Shown piece by piece: positions 35,546 to 47,215 of a stretch of DNA of 64,000 nt; the stretch's first letter is position 1; every line of letters begins with the position of its first letter. Made by a program: the position numbers and the translations under genes. This stretch comes from Capitulum mitella (Eukaryota; Arthropoda; Thecostraca; Pollicipedomorpha; Pollicipedidae), in the NCBI GenBank assembly GCA_030062745.1, contig CP099841.1, positions 8,367,001 to 8,431,000 on the forward strand, in the 5' to 3' direction. The notes below the pieces were generated by a model. The model was not told the origin of the DNA, did not search any database, and saw only the letters and a program-made list of their open reading frames with translations.

Positions 35546-36879
35546 AGGGGGTCCAACTATACGCGCCAGCTGCGGGCGAGCCAGCCTGCGTACGCAAATT
35601 GACGATAGCATGGACGTCGGCAAGTTCTTCAAAAGGACGGTGGGAGTTACATACGCCGATAACCCGCTTCCGAGACAGTGGTTTTGAGGTTCATCTGAAC
35701 CATCCGTATCGGGTCAACGGCACCCTCTCCGGCCCGCTGCAACAAAGCAAAGCCAACAGGACCGCCGACGGAACCCTGTTTACAATCAAACGAGGTAACG
35801 CAGAGAAACTAGCTACTAACTGACTACTTAATGGTAGTTTCGCGCACTTAGTTAGCTACTGCTATCTAAGTGCGCGAAATCGGTGTTTTTGTTTCTTTGG
35901 GCAGGAGGATTGGCCATGCCTGACCGCGCCTCCGTCCCCGCAACCAAAACTGCACGTCGCCGCCGGTGACTCCAAACAAAGCATTCGCATATCCAAGGGG
36001 AGGGGCATCGGGGCCATGCCTTTATTTTGGCAGAAAAGCCAGGGCCAGTATGTCTTGGCCCCCTTTTCGGAAGGAAGCTGTGGGGATTTTGTTTTCGAAA
36101 CAACTTTATGAGAATGGTAGTTTTTGTAAACTGCGAAACAAAATGAAGTCCGAAACAAAATGAAAAGAACACGAAATCCTTAGAAAAACCAATATTTTTA
36201 GGTAAGTTAGGTTAAACCAATGTAGATCCCCTTATACATGGCTTGGATCCGGCCTTGAGTCCAAGGTAAATATGCAAAGCCGCCAACTGATACCCGTCCG
36301 TTAGCCAGAAGGCGTCGATTCGTTGTTTCTGTCTCTCGTCGGCACGTGCGGCCGGCAACCCGGCCAGTCTCCAGCTCTAAGTGTCCCGGTGGACCCTGAA
36401 CGAGGCCCTGCCGCCTGCATGCGCGTGCAGCGGCCGCAGGGTCTCCGTCGCGTTCGGCCAGGGCGCCGCTCTTGTTTACCACAGGCACGGGAAAAAATAA
36501 GAATAATCGTTTTGCCCTTTGGCTCGGGTCGTACCGCGCGGCGTCATTTTTTCCCTCCTGATTGCTGCTGTGGGAACTGTCAATGAGACCAGCCCACGTC
36601 AAGTCTGAGAGGCAAAGATCTGAACCGCCACTGAAAGACACTGCTTGACACTGGCCTGGTCAAAAATTCAGGCCCTGTTTTCCTGATCACGGGTTTGTGG
36701 CGGCCAGACAGATGCTTGACGTTTCCCGGCTCCTGCATCCTACTAATTATACAGCCATATTTCGTCAGGCAGTGGCGTGGCACGAACGGAAACCCTTCAT
36801 CTACGGGCATACGACCATACGGCTAACAGCCATACTACTCACCCTTATTCGTACGGAACAGAAAGCGAATATCGGGCAG
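35546..36879. other. No gene seen
   Basis: Short open frames occur on both strands (for example 36641-36207, minus). None shows a domain or consistent splice sites. A short inverted repeat around AAGTGCGCGAAATCGG is visible at about 35840-35885. Confidence 0.45.
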
Positions 36880-37885
36880 TGCACGCGGGCCCGACGAACG
36901 GTTTTCGGGCAGAAGTTCGTTGGACTTAAGTTCGTAGGGGAATGGTTCGCCGGGTAAGAGCTCGTAAGGACAAAAGTTCGTCGGACAAAAGTCCGTTTAG
37001 GGCAAAAGTTCGTATCGCGAATGTTCGTATGGACAAAGTTCGTCCAGGGCAAAATTTCGTTTAGGACGAAAGTTCGTTTCGTTTAAGACGAGATGAATAG
37101 GACAAAAGTTTGCCTACAACACAAGTTCGGCCAGCGAAGGTTCGTATAAGACATAAGTTCGTCTCGGACAAGAGTTCGTCGAGGACGAAGGTTCATCTCG
37201 CAGAAATTCGTTTAGGACAAAAGTTCGTCTGGGACAAAAGTTCGTCCAGGGCAAAAAGGTTAGGATAGGTTAAGGTTAGGTTACTACTCTAGGCCCGTTC
37301 TTTTTCCTATACGAACCCGAAGTTTATGAACCTTCGGTTATGAACCTTTTCCTTACGAATGTTTTCCCTTACGAAAATTTTTCCTACGAAAACGTTTCCC
37401 ATACGAAACCTTTGCGGTACGAATCTTTTCCATTAGCGAGATGAACTTGCCCTGGACGAACTTTTGCCCTTGACGAACTCTGGTTCGAGACAAACTTCTG
37501 CGTGACGGACTTTTGTCCCAGCCGAACTTTTTCCCCATGCGAGCTTTTGCTTTGTACGAATTTTTACCCTAGACGAACTTCTGCGAAGAACTTTTGTCCC
37601 AGGCGAACCCTCGCCCTACACGAACTTTTGCCCTAGACGAGGTTCTGCAGGACCAACCTTTGTCCTGGACGAACTTTTGTCCTCGACGGACTTTTACCCT
37701 TGACGAGCTTTTGCCCCAGACGAACCTTTTCAAGACGAACTTTTGCACGACGAACTTTTGTCCTAGACGAACTCGTGCCCTTGACGAACTTTTACACGAC
37801 GAACTTCAGCACGACGAATTTTTGTCCGACAAACTTTTGTACGACGAACTTCTGCGACACGAACTTTTGCAAAAACTCCTGACAG
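36880..37885. repeat. Periodic AAAAGTTCGT array with a strand switch
   Basis: From about 36900 to 37250 the unit reads GGACAAAAGTTCGT(C/T), and from about 37290 to 37885 it reads GACGAACTTTTG(T/C)CC, its reverse complement. Spacing is about 17-22 bp with much variation. The translated frames (TNFCPRRTF-like) are artefacts of the repeat. Related arrays are at 44290, 51830 and 62335 (family F). Confidence 0.7.
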
Positions 37886-37910
37886 GCTTCCAGTCTTTTA
37901 AACAAATTTT

Positions 37911-38000
37911 TTAAAAGGGGGGGGGGGGGGACCCTTCTTTTTTTTTTTTTTTCTCCGGGGGGCCCCAGGGGGGGGCCCCCCCCCGGGGGCGCCGCCGGGC
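37911..38000. other. Homopolymer-collapsed stretch, probable sequence artefact
   Basis: Runs of G (37916-37930), T (37937-37952), then G and C runs to about 37990 join the periodic array to a normal GC-rich sequence. It has the same look as 24740-24860, so it may mark a gap fill or a mis-join. Confidence 0.5.
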
Positions 38001-39103
38001 CCCCCGTGGGCCGACCGGGCCTGGGGTCGGTCGGAACCCGGCGCGACACGAGCGTCGTACGCCGGCCCGAGCAGCGCGAACGGGAGGGGCGTGCGCAGAC
38101 GCGCCACGTGTCGGACCCACGTGTTCCCCGGGCAGCGCGCCTGACGGGCCACAAGTGCTCATGACCGTCTTATGGCAATGTTCAGTTCCTAGAGTTGTTG
38201 ACTAATGCATTCTCTGTTACTTGATGCAGGTCAACATCGAACCCTGTCCTCTGTTCAAAGCCAGTGAAGGGAAGTTTCACGTATCAGTGAGACGAACATT
38301 TCCGGAAACGTGAGCTGTGTTACAATCACCGTGTAATTCCAACGAAGTAGATTTCTTCATGTACTAAGGGCAATGCAATCACGTGTAATCCCGAACATTG
38401 ATTTTCCAGGCAATGTTTCTCCACGATGACTCAGTTCTTAAATTGTGGCTTACGTGTGCGTCGGCTATGCATTCATAAAAACGGCAGTGTAGTTTAATGG
38501 GCAACATAATTATGCACGTCATTGCTTACTTGCATTTCATTTAAGGATATCACTACGTTATTGAATTCTTGGTCACTTGCAGTCTGCGTCGTTTTCGCGC
38601 GACGACTTTTCGCGGTGGTTGGCGAGAAGACGGATTAATGACATTGTATTCGGACTCGAAATAGAACCTTCAAGTCGGGAAGCCAGCAAGCCACCATACA
38701 CCGTACCAGACTGCCCCTTCAGCAGAAAATCGTGCAAAGGTGTGTTTGTTAACCTTTTCGTCCGCATGTTGCACGTTAACAGCTTAGCAAGCAGAATATC
38801 AAGATCTGACGTTACATGGTTATCTCGTTCTCGCCGTCCTTTTTGAGACTTGATTCACTGTCTCCATAAAGGCGCACACAACGGTAAACATTGCGTAATG
38901 CAAACCGCAGTCATTTCGTCTGGCGCTGTCGCAATGCCGACGAGCGGACCTTGTGCGGTTCCATTGCCGGTTCGGTCTCTGCTGCAGAAGGGCTTTGAGG
39001 CTCAGTGCCTCCATCTGACTGCTGCGCCCTCTCCAGCTGCAGCTATCATTCCCAGCGCATCGAGTGGTGTGGCAACGAAACACCTGGCAATACGAAATGC
39101 TTT
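38001..39103. other. No gene seen
   Basis: A GC-rich 150-bp patch lies at its left, then ordinary sequence. A 38577-38846 plus-strand frame and its antisense partner have no recognisable motifs. Confidence 0.4.
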
Positions 39104-39109
39104 TTTATT
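39104..39109 (-). terminator. Candidate poly(A) signal of ZNHIT6
   Basis: TTTATT on the plus strand is AATAAA on the gene strand, about 300 bases past the ZNHIT6 stop codon. Confidence 0.5.
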
Positions 39110-39405
39110 TCGCTCACCTGTTGGAAAGGGATAGATTCGAAACCAGCCAACTGCAACACAACGGTTTTCCAGATCAACGACCATAATCGTGCTGGAAAGA
39201 CCGGATCGGTCGACCTGAACTCCCGTTTCACGGTCAGAGACGTCAGTTTCTCTCGCGTCACTTAACGGGGCCGGATCCCCATCCCTAGCCGGAGCAGGAA
39301 CAGGAGGGGGAGCTGAAACAGGAGCTCCAACACAGCAGCACGACCGGCCGCCAGCTAGTCGGAGAGTAGCCCGCAGCCCAGACAGCCAGCACGACCGGCC
39401 GCCAG

Positions 39406-39797
39406 CTAATCGGAGAGATCTGAATCTGCCGCCCCGAACAGGCCGAACCCCGCCGCCGCCGTCCGCCCGCCGGCTGCCTCCCGCGCCTCCGGCTGCCCGT
39501 CTGGCTCCTGCCGCGGCTCCTGCTCCTGCTCCTGCCCCTGCCCTAGCTCCTGTTCCAGCTCCCGCTCCTGCTCCTGCTCCGGCTCCACCTCTGGCTCCGG
39601 CTCCGGTTCCGGCTGCCCGGCCGCCGGCGGACGGGCAGCCGGACCTCCGACGGTGGTCACGCCGTCCAGCCGCGGCCGCGGCACCTTGCGGCCGGGCTCC
39701 TCCGGCTCGGAGGCCGCCGCCGGGCCGCGGCGGCGCGCGGCTCTCCGCGCCCGCCGCCGCTGCTCCTCCTCTTGCCGGCACAGCGAGAAGTACGACT
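39406..39797 (-). CDS. ZNHIT6: ZNHIT6 exon E: acidic/Gln-Arg tail
   Basis: The exon joins as E-S-Y-F-S-L-C-R-Q, followed by a basic run (EEEQRRRARRAARRRG) and then a low-complexity PEPEPEPE/EQEQERELEQEL segment, and ends FGLFGAADSDLSD with a TAG stop. The other two frames of the same DNA are also open and Ala/Gly/Arg-rich, so gene callers may choose the wrong frame. The splice phase supports the Glu/Gln frame. No conserved domain is expected in this tail. Confidence 0.7.
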
Positions 39798-42700
39798 CTG
39801 GGGGCGGACCGGACCGGGTCAGCGGCCCACGGCGACGCTAAAAAACGTATCCAGGCCGCAGCGAAGACAACGCCTCATGGTCGGCTTTAGGGCGCCGCGG
39901 TCCGGGGTCGCAATACGTGTCAGATGAGGGAGAAACGGTGCACTCAAGGTGATGCGTAATGGACATAACACGGCAGCAACACGAAACAAACAAGAGTGAC
40001 ACAAAAACGCAAAACTTGGTGCCCTTAAACTCACACGAGTATGTGACAACATTAACGAAAAAACCATCGGCATTCCTCAAGTCACCTATAGGTAGGATAA
40101 CGTACTTTGAGACCACGGTGCATCACAGTGTATAGTGTCGACATCCCGCCAAAGCTTTAAACCATGTCGCGCTAATTATCCGGCGTGCCGTGGAACTGAG
40201 ATTTCGATATTAACAGATGGCGGTCATTGACTGTCAATGGCGAGCGAGTGTTTTTCAGGTGACCACCACACGCCAAATTCCAACGGACAAATCACGGTTG
40301 GCATTGCCAGTGCTATTGGGACGCGCCTCCCGAACATCTGTCCAACACGCAAAAAATCCAATACCACATTGAATCAAGCGAACCAGAAAATGATACGAAA
40401 CCAGAACGCCGCGATAAATTCAGGACTCTCGGCGATACATTTTGTAATATTTATATCACCATCCAAGTTCTGGCATATTTATCAAATTTTGAGATAGATG
40501 TACGCAAACAGATTACATACAGATGTGTTTAACTATCCTGGTTCTTTGGCCATTCATTGGTCCTTAAAAATATTTCCATATAGACCACAAAAAAGTATTT
40601 CCGTATTCCTTATTTGGCCGTATAATAACTAACCCTATTGTGGTTGGCAAACAATAATTATTTTAATTAACTATCAATTATAACTATGAACTATTATTAA
40701 CTACAGTATTTCCTCGCCCAAACAAGTGGGAAAATACCATTCTCCAATTTTTTTGCTGGAACTGATAACGTAGCTGATTAAGCATTAATATTTTTTGCAT
40801 CTGTTAGCCAGATAGTAAAACAGCTTGAACACAGCTGTACGTAGACTATTTGTTTCTCTACATTTTAATCCAGAAATTTGGTGAACATATCTGAACTTGG
40901 ATGTTAAGATAAGTATTACAAAAAGCACTGCTCAGTGTCGTAAATTTACCGCGACGTTCTGCTTTCGTGTCATTTTTCTGGTTCGCGTCATACAGTGTCG
41001 TATTGGACTACTTGCATGTACGACGGAAGTCCGGGAGACGCCTTCCGATAGCACTGTCGATGCCAGCCACGGTTTGTCCGTCGGTGTTTGGCGTTTGGTG
41101 GCCATCTGCAGAACAACCGCTCGCGAAATTGTCGATTACCGTCCATTTGTCATTACCGAAATCCCAGTGCACGACGACCCATCGGCACCCTAAACAATAA
41201 GTTGTCTGCATACAGTTAAACAGTTAGTGTCACGAGTTACAGCTTCGGCTGAATGTCGACACCATACATCGCGATGCTCTTTGCACATGGTTTCAAGGTG
41301 CGTTGTCTAGATACCTACATGTGACTTAACGTATGCCGATGGTTTTGTTCCGTTAATATTATCACGTAGCTGTGCGAGTTTTGAGGACACCAAAACCTCG
41401 TGGTCTAGTGCAGCTCGGTCATTATACATCACCAAACATACATTCCGAGACGACGAAAACAGACAAAGCAAAAAAAGGTGCATCCCGAGGGCCCAGGACA
41501 ACGGGCACCTACGACGCTCCCCAATGGGAGGTCCATAACCAGGACCGACACCCTCTCAAGGAGCGAACGCAGCCGAACGCCACGCACCCGCGATCGTGTC
41601 TTCTCTGTAGACGTGTGCGTGGTCCTCGGTGGTCACCACCAGGATTGGAAACTCGATCACCAGCCGGTCCTTGAGGCACGCTTCCAAGGGTCTTGTTCAG
41701 GGGCAGCTCGATATACCTGGCAACGGAGGAGAGGTCGGTTCCAGCTTAGTGGCAGTGAATAGCCACGTAGCGCCACTGGGCGCGCGCAAACAGCGCTGTC
41801 ATAGAGACCAGTGCACACAGTCGGGCACTAAGCTCGTGGCTGCATGGTTCATAAATAAAACAATTGGTACTATAACGACACGATATCGCGTTCGTGTACC
41901 CGTCTCGTTTCCACAACAAGTCCGGTTGGTACCAAGGTTGGTACCACTGCTGGTATCACTGCTGGTAACCTTGGTACCACTGTTGGTACCAAGGTTGGAA
42001 ATTCGTTTTTTGTTCTTGGTGTCGGAGTATAATTTTCCGTTTTAGAGTACAAAATTTTGCACAGAATAATGTTGGTGTAAGTTGGCGTTGTTGGTAAAAT
42101 TCAGTTATGATATCGTACCTCCTTCTCACTGAATGGAGACAGTTACTTGCTTTAAAAATCAGAAATTCGTCAACAGGGTTATAATGTAGCGTTTGGATGG
42201 AGGCACAAGACCAAACTTTTGGAGCCCAAAATATTTTTGGCGCACCGATTTTTTTAGTTCTACAACGCCAAAAAACAACACCTTTTCCAACCGTGGTTGG
42301 TACACACACGCATATCTAACCGACTGCGAGAGTCGGACGCTGCTATCACCAACAGCCGTAACTAGCCAGAGCTGCAGCCTTACAAAGCTTCAGTATTGAG
42401 CCCATCCAAACAGAAAGTGACAAAAATCGATTTGCTGCTGATGACCGGGGCGAGAACGAAGTGATAATGCAGTCGTATGTCCAAGGAGTATAACGAAACT
42501 ATCATGCTCCTATTTTCGTCTTCGCCAAAAAGGGTATGGCTTGGTAATATCAGCTTAATGACCTGCCTCTCACCGTCTGTCCAGTCTTCATCGTCTTTGC
42601 AGTTATCTCCCCCTAATGGGAGCAAACAGTTCGTATTTCCTCCCCAAACTCCTTCGTCTACATCTGTGCCTGTTGAACTTGTCTCCGGCTAATCACCTCC

Positions 42701-44231
42701 CTCTGCGGCAGCTGCTGTCGCTATCCCGCAGTCGGTCCTCTGCGTTACACGTCGTCTCCCGTACCCGCTGTCCGACAAAATCTTAGCTCCACTTTTCACC
42801 GTCCGGACCGTTCAGCGACGTCTGTCCGCTGCCGGGCACGTGGTCGCTCACCTGTTGCCCTGCTGGACCCGCTCCGCCTGCAGGAACACGCGCACGGCGC
42901 GGGCCTCCAGAGCGGCCCGGTACGTCTGCAGCGGGTCGTCCTCGGCCAGCTCGGCCGACAGGTGGCGCGACAGAGCCTCCGACAGGCGCGTCGAGTCCGG
43001 AACTCTGGGGGGCGCCGGCATCAGGTGTCAACTCGCGGCACCTACAGTCTGCAGAGATCGACAGACGGTGTAGACGGAAAGCGGGATTACCAGGGAAGCC
43101 TTTCGGCTGAAATGGAGACCCAATCGATTCTGTTACGGATAGATGGCGGATGGCAACGAATCCTGAACTTATCGCGTAATATCATACAAAATATCCAACA
43201 ACCAGCACGACTGCAAAGCACGACTGCAAGCACAAGCATGAATACCTTTTCCGATGCAGCTTTTACGGTTGCTTCTCTCTAGGGGACAGATAACTGAACC
43301 CCCCTCCCAAAAAGAGCCACTCCATGTCTTGCGTCGTAGTCTGGCTCCTATCAACCATTCGGCCAAGCCGCGCCCAAGCACCAGCCATCTCGCTGCCGAG
43401 TGTTCTTCCTTCATTCGCCGGCAGGGCGATCACGAACACGTGCCCCACATGGCCTCCAGCAGGTGCAGCCGGTGCGCGCTCACCCGTCATCCGTGCGCAC
43501 GGCGTCGGCCAGCGGCAGGCGCCACTCGAGCCGCCAGAGGAGGCGACCCGAGGCCGGCTCCAGCTGGGTCGAGTTCTGGCGACGCCGCTCGAACCCCTCC
43601 GGCAGGAAGTCGAGCCGGACGCCGCGCCTGCGGGCGGCGCGCCGCAGCCGGTACTGGTACGGGCGCAGCGGCGGGGCGGCACCGCCGCGGCCGCGCGCCG
43701 GCCCGCGGCGGCCGGCCGCCTCCACCTGCCGACCCAGCTCCTCCAGCAGCCGGTAATCTGCCGACGAACGCCGGCACAGCGTGGTGGCCCGCACGCAGAG
43801 GAGGCAGGGGGCGCGGCAATACACGGACGAAGAAGTGTTCAGTCCCCCTCCCGGCAGACGGGGGGCAGATACAGACATCAGAGCGTTCGGCTTTGAACAG
43901 CGCGTGGTGGTCCAGAATAAGATGGCGATGGAGCACGGACATCAGACGGCGTGGTTTCTCGTCACAGACGGCAGCCTGCAGCCCGGACGGTCAACTGGGA
44001 AAGTATTTTCATCAAGTATTTTTTGTTGCCAATACGAGTATTGGTATCTCACCGTTCAATATGTCCAGATCATTTAGTTGAGACATGGGTTTGTACTTGA
44101 CTTTGTTCCTCTGTCCAGTGCAGAGTGTGTTCTCCTTGTGCTGTTTGCTGCATGCCAGGCTGCAGGTCCTCCACAAACAGCCAGGGCATGTGTATTTCGC
44201 TGGACTCGCACACTGCTGACAGTCGCTGGGC
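39406..44231 (-). CDS. ZNHIT6: ZNHIT6/BCD1 box C/D snoRNP assembly factor, five exons (5' partial, one frameshift)
   Basis: Gene-strand order is 44231-44053, 43757-43484, 43004-42852, 41716-41588, 39797-39406. The protein helps to build box C/D small nucleolar RNPs in the nucleus. Exon A carries the HIT-type zinc finger (CQQC, CPGC, CSLAC, HKENTLC). Exon B has the family core DYRLLEELG and GVRLDFLPEGFERRRQNST. Exon C has the helical segment. Exon D has RYIELPL and LVIEFPILVV, the BCD1 signature. Exon E is a charged tail. Splice phases fit at every junction: AACG/AT, GACGG/A, AACAG/G, GCGG/AG. The one defect is an extra base near 41685 in exon D, where both halves match the family but in different frames; this is either an assembly error or a dead copy. 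The first exon with the start codon was not found. The other exons are intact, which favours a functional gene. Confidence 0.87.
40180..41192. repeat. Inverted-repeat element in ZNHIT6 intron
   Basis: About 250 bp at 40180-40430 is repeated in inverted orientation at 40940-41192 with roughly one difference in five. Matching blocks include GAGATTTCG/GGGATTTCGG, GCCAAA(T/C)(T/A)CC-ACGGACAAA, GGCAT(T/C)G(C/A)CAGTGCTAT and GCGAACCAGAAAA. The interior is AT-rich without an open frame. It resembles a MITE or the decayed ends of a DNA transposon. Confidence 0.65.
41588..41716 (-). CDS. ZNHIT6: ZNHIT6 exon D with one-base insertion
   Basis: The first part encodes RYIELPLNKTL and the second EACLKDRLVIEFPILVVTTE. 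The two are separated by a +1 shift at CTTCCAAGGG (41681-41690), where one fewer base would restore the family alignment. The exon is 129 nt; 128 nt would keep phase with both neighbours. Acceptor GTTGCCAG; donor GTGCGT. Confidence 0.85.
41924..41998. repeat. TTGGTACCA minisatellite
   Basis: About seven imperfect 10-bp units on GGTTGGTACCA and CTGCTGGTATC lie in the third mapped ZNHIT6 intron. Each perfect unit is itself palindromic around GGTACC. Confidence 0.7.
42852..43004 (-). CDS. ZNHIT6: ZNHIT6 exon C
   Basis: Starting with the third base of the Gly codon, it reads VPDSTRLSEALSRHLSAELA, then EDDPLQTYRAALEARAVRVF, then LQAERVQQGNR. It is a helical, GC-rich segment corresponding to the V-P-D-x-x-T region of animal ZNHIT6. 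Acceptor CCCCCCAG, donor GTGAGC. Confidence 0.85.
43484..43757 (-). CDS. ZNHIT6: ZNHIT6 exon B: BCD1 core
   Basis: It has about 91 codons. DYRLLEELGRQVE opens it, PYQYRLRRAARRRGVRLDFL sits in the middle, and WRLEWRLPLADAVRTDD ends it before GTGAGC. The F-x-x-R-x-x-N-S-T and W-x-x-E-W motifs are typical of the family. A Gly/Arg-rich loop (GPARGRGGAAPPL) is an insertion relative to vertebrates. Acceptor CGGCAG. Confidence 0.9.
44053..44231 (-). CDS. ZNHIT6: ZNHIT6 exon A: HIT zinc finger
   Basis: After the acceptor TGTGATCAG, the exon encodes P-S-D-C-Q-Q-C-A-S and then AKYTCPGCLWRTCSLACSKQ, then HKENTLCTGQRNKVKYKPMS. All eight zinc-binding Cys/His positions of the HIT finger are present (C-x2-C, C-x2-C, C-x3-C, H-x5-C). 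It ends at donor GTGAGA and joins exon B in phase. Confidence 0.9.
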
Positions 44232-44289
44232 CTGATCACAGGAAATAATGTCAATTACTGCAGTAATACATCGCATTTAGCACGGGAAA

Positions 44290-44750
44290 GAACCGAAAGA
44301 AACGTGCCTCGCTTTCCGCACAAAACAAAGACAGCTACTACACTCAAAGAGTCCAAAAGGGTAAGTTTAAAGATGACATAAAATATCGTACCGCGGCATA
44401 TAAAAACAAAAAAATCGGAACCAACGTATCTGAGCGTAAAACAATGAAGAAGGCGAATATCGACTGGGATAAACACAGAAAGGGGAAATAATGAAAGCCA
44501 AAATATTGCCTGGGATGTATATCGAAAATTGTTTTTTTACTGGAATAGCAAAGTTCTTGAACAATGTATCGGTGAGCTTAATATCAAACGCCAAATATCG
44601 AGCCAAGATATCGTACATGACAAAATATCGAGACAGGCTCTGCACCGAACGAGGAGAACATCGAATGAAAAAGTACGGTGAAGGGACTAATAAAGCGGAC
44701 AACTTTCAAAGTAAAAAATGTCGGAGGACAAACAGCAGCAAAACACAGTG
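44290..44750. repeat. Periodic AAATATCG array (family F-like)
   Basis: Imperfect units on AAAATATCG(T/A)(A/G)CC and CGAAAGAAACGTGCC recur every 17-25 bases. It lies just upstream of the first recognised ZNHIT6 exon on the gene strand, so it is probably in an intron or the promoter side. Confidence 0.5.
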
Positions 44751-46639
44751 GGCACGTGAACACTGAATGCTACAGATATTTATCGGGGGGGGGGGGAAGC
44801 ATCCCGCCAGGAACGTTGCTAAGCATTTTCCAGGATTAAGGCGAAATCTCCGAGTTCGCCTGGGATTCCCTAGCAGTGATTATTCTGGGGCCTAGGTTGT
44901 TTCAAGAGAATGCTCAACGGACGACTCCAGAACAGCCCTAGTTAAGTCACTTGACTTGATGGTGTGTCTACTCGAAGGGTGCAAAGCTCATTGGCAGCCC
45001 GTAAAGTCACCTAGATTCACCACTGAATTCAACCAGGCGCCACCCGCTTGCACGTTACACTGTCCATTTTATCGCTAGACTTGTGGTGGGGGAATGACGG
45101 TATCATATAATAATAGTTAACACCAACGTGGTAACTGGAAGTCAATGGGAAGTGTGAATCAATCCATTTTTTCATCCCAGGAATGCTCCCTTTAACATCA
45201 AAGCACTACAATGTGCCTCTTATAGCCAAAGAGGCCACTGCATCCCTTGCTATCCCAGACCCAAGGAACCAGTGAATAGTCACCATTACGTATCTAGCTG
45301 AATTTCCCAATACAACTCGATCATACTATAACTTTTCTTCCCAGCATTCCACTAAGATTCGGAAATTCTGGAACACCTGTTGGTGCAGGCAGCATTAATA
45401 CAGGTCGGCAGATGTAGCTGCTAGCACACCAGCATTCTGCGATACAGTATGCGGGGTTCGGATACCAAGTGCCCAAATTTTGTCCTTTATTTCACCCTTT
45501 CCCAGTTGTTTTTTGTTTTGGGGGGGAGAGGGAATAAACTGTTTCCACGGTTGGCAGGGCTGCCAACACACGTGATAGTGGGCCAAATTATATTTTCTCC
45601 TTGCATTTAGGAGACAATATCCACTGACCATACCCTTGCGCTCATATACATCATACATATTCATATATACATACACCAGACATGCCATACCCTTGCTCTC
45701 TGTCCTGGGCATATGATCACATTTGCCAATAACGACCACAGCTCGCCGTTATTACTGGAAATCAATGGGAAAGAAAAATCGGAAAACTTTCAATCACTGG
45801 GACTGGAAACATGCCCGTGGTAATAACAATACGAATTCCCAACCACTTCGGCATAAGGTTCCCATTCTAATAAAGATGATTTATATTCTCTCAGATAGTT
45901 AGTTATTACATATTCTCTCCACTCCACATTTTGCTGTGAGGTCAAACCACCAAATTGCACCAGGTTGGGCACTTTTCTACCCCGTCCCTTTTGATTTCCA
46001 TGAAATTTGGTAAGCTCGTAGTACTCATGGAAACGTCTGATGCCAAAGTTACAGGTCATCAAAGATCACCGATTTTCACAGACGTTTCATGATTCACATG
46101 CCCCTAACTCTCTGATACGGCATCACAGAAAAGTGTGATTACGGTGATTCGATGCAGAAACGTTCCTGCTTTCAAATATGGGCCAATTTTTCTGCTGGCC
46201 TCTCGAAGACCTTTAACCTGACTGTCAAATTCAGCATTTTCGGATTTGCCCATTCCCGATTTTTCCATTCATTGCCTCCCTGCCCATAATGTCCATGTCC
46301 CCCCCCTCCCCGATCTACGCAAAAATGTAGCACAATAGGTGCCCTTGTTCCTGCAATGAGCATGGCAAAAACATTTCTGGGAAAAGCCCCATTTATCTGA
46401 ATGTCCCAACTTATGTAATGTCCAGTGACGCTGGAGAAACATGCTATGAGGCTATCTGACGAAAGTTGGTTGATTTCGTGCCTCTTGTTCGTCTGATTAT
46501 GCTAAAATTTCTTGTGCACAAGGCCATGCTTGTGTACTGTACATCAGCTTAACCTTAAATTGCATGGTCTTAAAGGTCAGGGGTCTTGACAATTAATCAC
46601 CATTCGACCCCTGCCATCCCGAAGTGACATATCACTTTT
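44751..46639. other. No gene seen
   Basis: AT-rich unique-looking sequence with a G-run at 44787-44798. Open frames are short and without domains. No start-codon exon for ZNHIT6 was recognised here. Confidence 0.45.
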
Positions 46640-47215
46640 CTCCACTTTGCAACGAAATTGAGTCTATCCAATGCTATTTGGACCCTAAAGCCAATGGAGA
46701 CGACCTTAACCATGCATCAATACCATTCAAACGTCAACCGAGGTCACTGACCATGACTGGCCTTGGATAAGCTATGATGCCATGAATTTAAGTTCTTATG
46801 GCACTGATTCTGAATTTCAAATATATTCACACAAACACAATGTTGTGACACCTCTTTCTTGCAACGCTGTAGCTGTTGCTACATCTGGCAGTGTGCACAA
46901 ATACACGACACGTATTTTCTGACCTACAGATTCAATAAGTGGTGCCACTTCTAAAAAGTCAAGACCCTCTAGGGGACACGGAAGAAATCTCCAATATTTG
47001 GATAATGTAATGAGCGAAAAATTTACATAAGATTTTGGGGTCGGCGCCCTAAAAAAATTAAGTCTATGAACATCATAGCACATCCCAGGTCAACCAAGGC
47101 CGGTAACCTTGGTTGACCTTCAATTGGTCCAGATAGACAGCTAGGATTTTTTGAAATTGGTTTTAGGGTCCAAGAACATCGGATAGACTCACTTTTGTGA
47201 GAAACAGAGGAATGG
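46640..47215. repeat. Imperfect inverted-repeat pair, about 150-bp arms
   Basis: GAGTCTATCCAATGCTATTT followed by GGACCCTAAAGCCAAT (46661-46698) is answered by its reverse complement at 47154-47190. Homology continues outward and inward (GGTCAACC, GCTATGATG). AGGTCA-type hexamers are frequent. It is probably another decayed non-autonomous element. Confidence 0.6.

Noticed and set aside
37594-37914. Frame with TNFCPRRTF-type peptide repeats
   Set aside because: It is the translation of the short-period DNA array at 36880-37885; units vary in length and drift between frames.
39002-39781. 259-codon Ala/Gly-rich minus-strand frame
   Set aside because: It overlaps the last ZNHIT6 exon in another frame; the splice phase of the preceding exon selects the Glu/Gln-rich frame instead.
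43254-44081. 275-codon plus-strand frame
   Set aside because: Antisense shadow of ZNHIT6 exon B and its flanking introns; the minus-strand exons have family motifs and matching splice sites.
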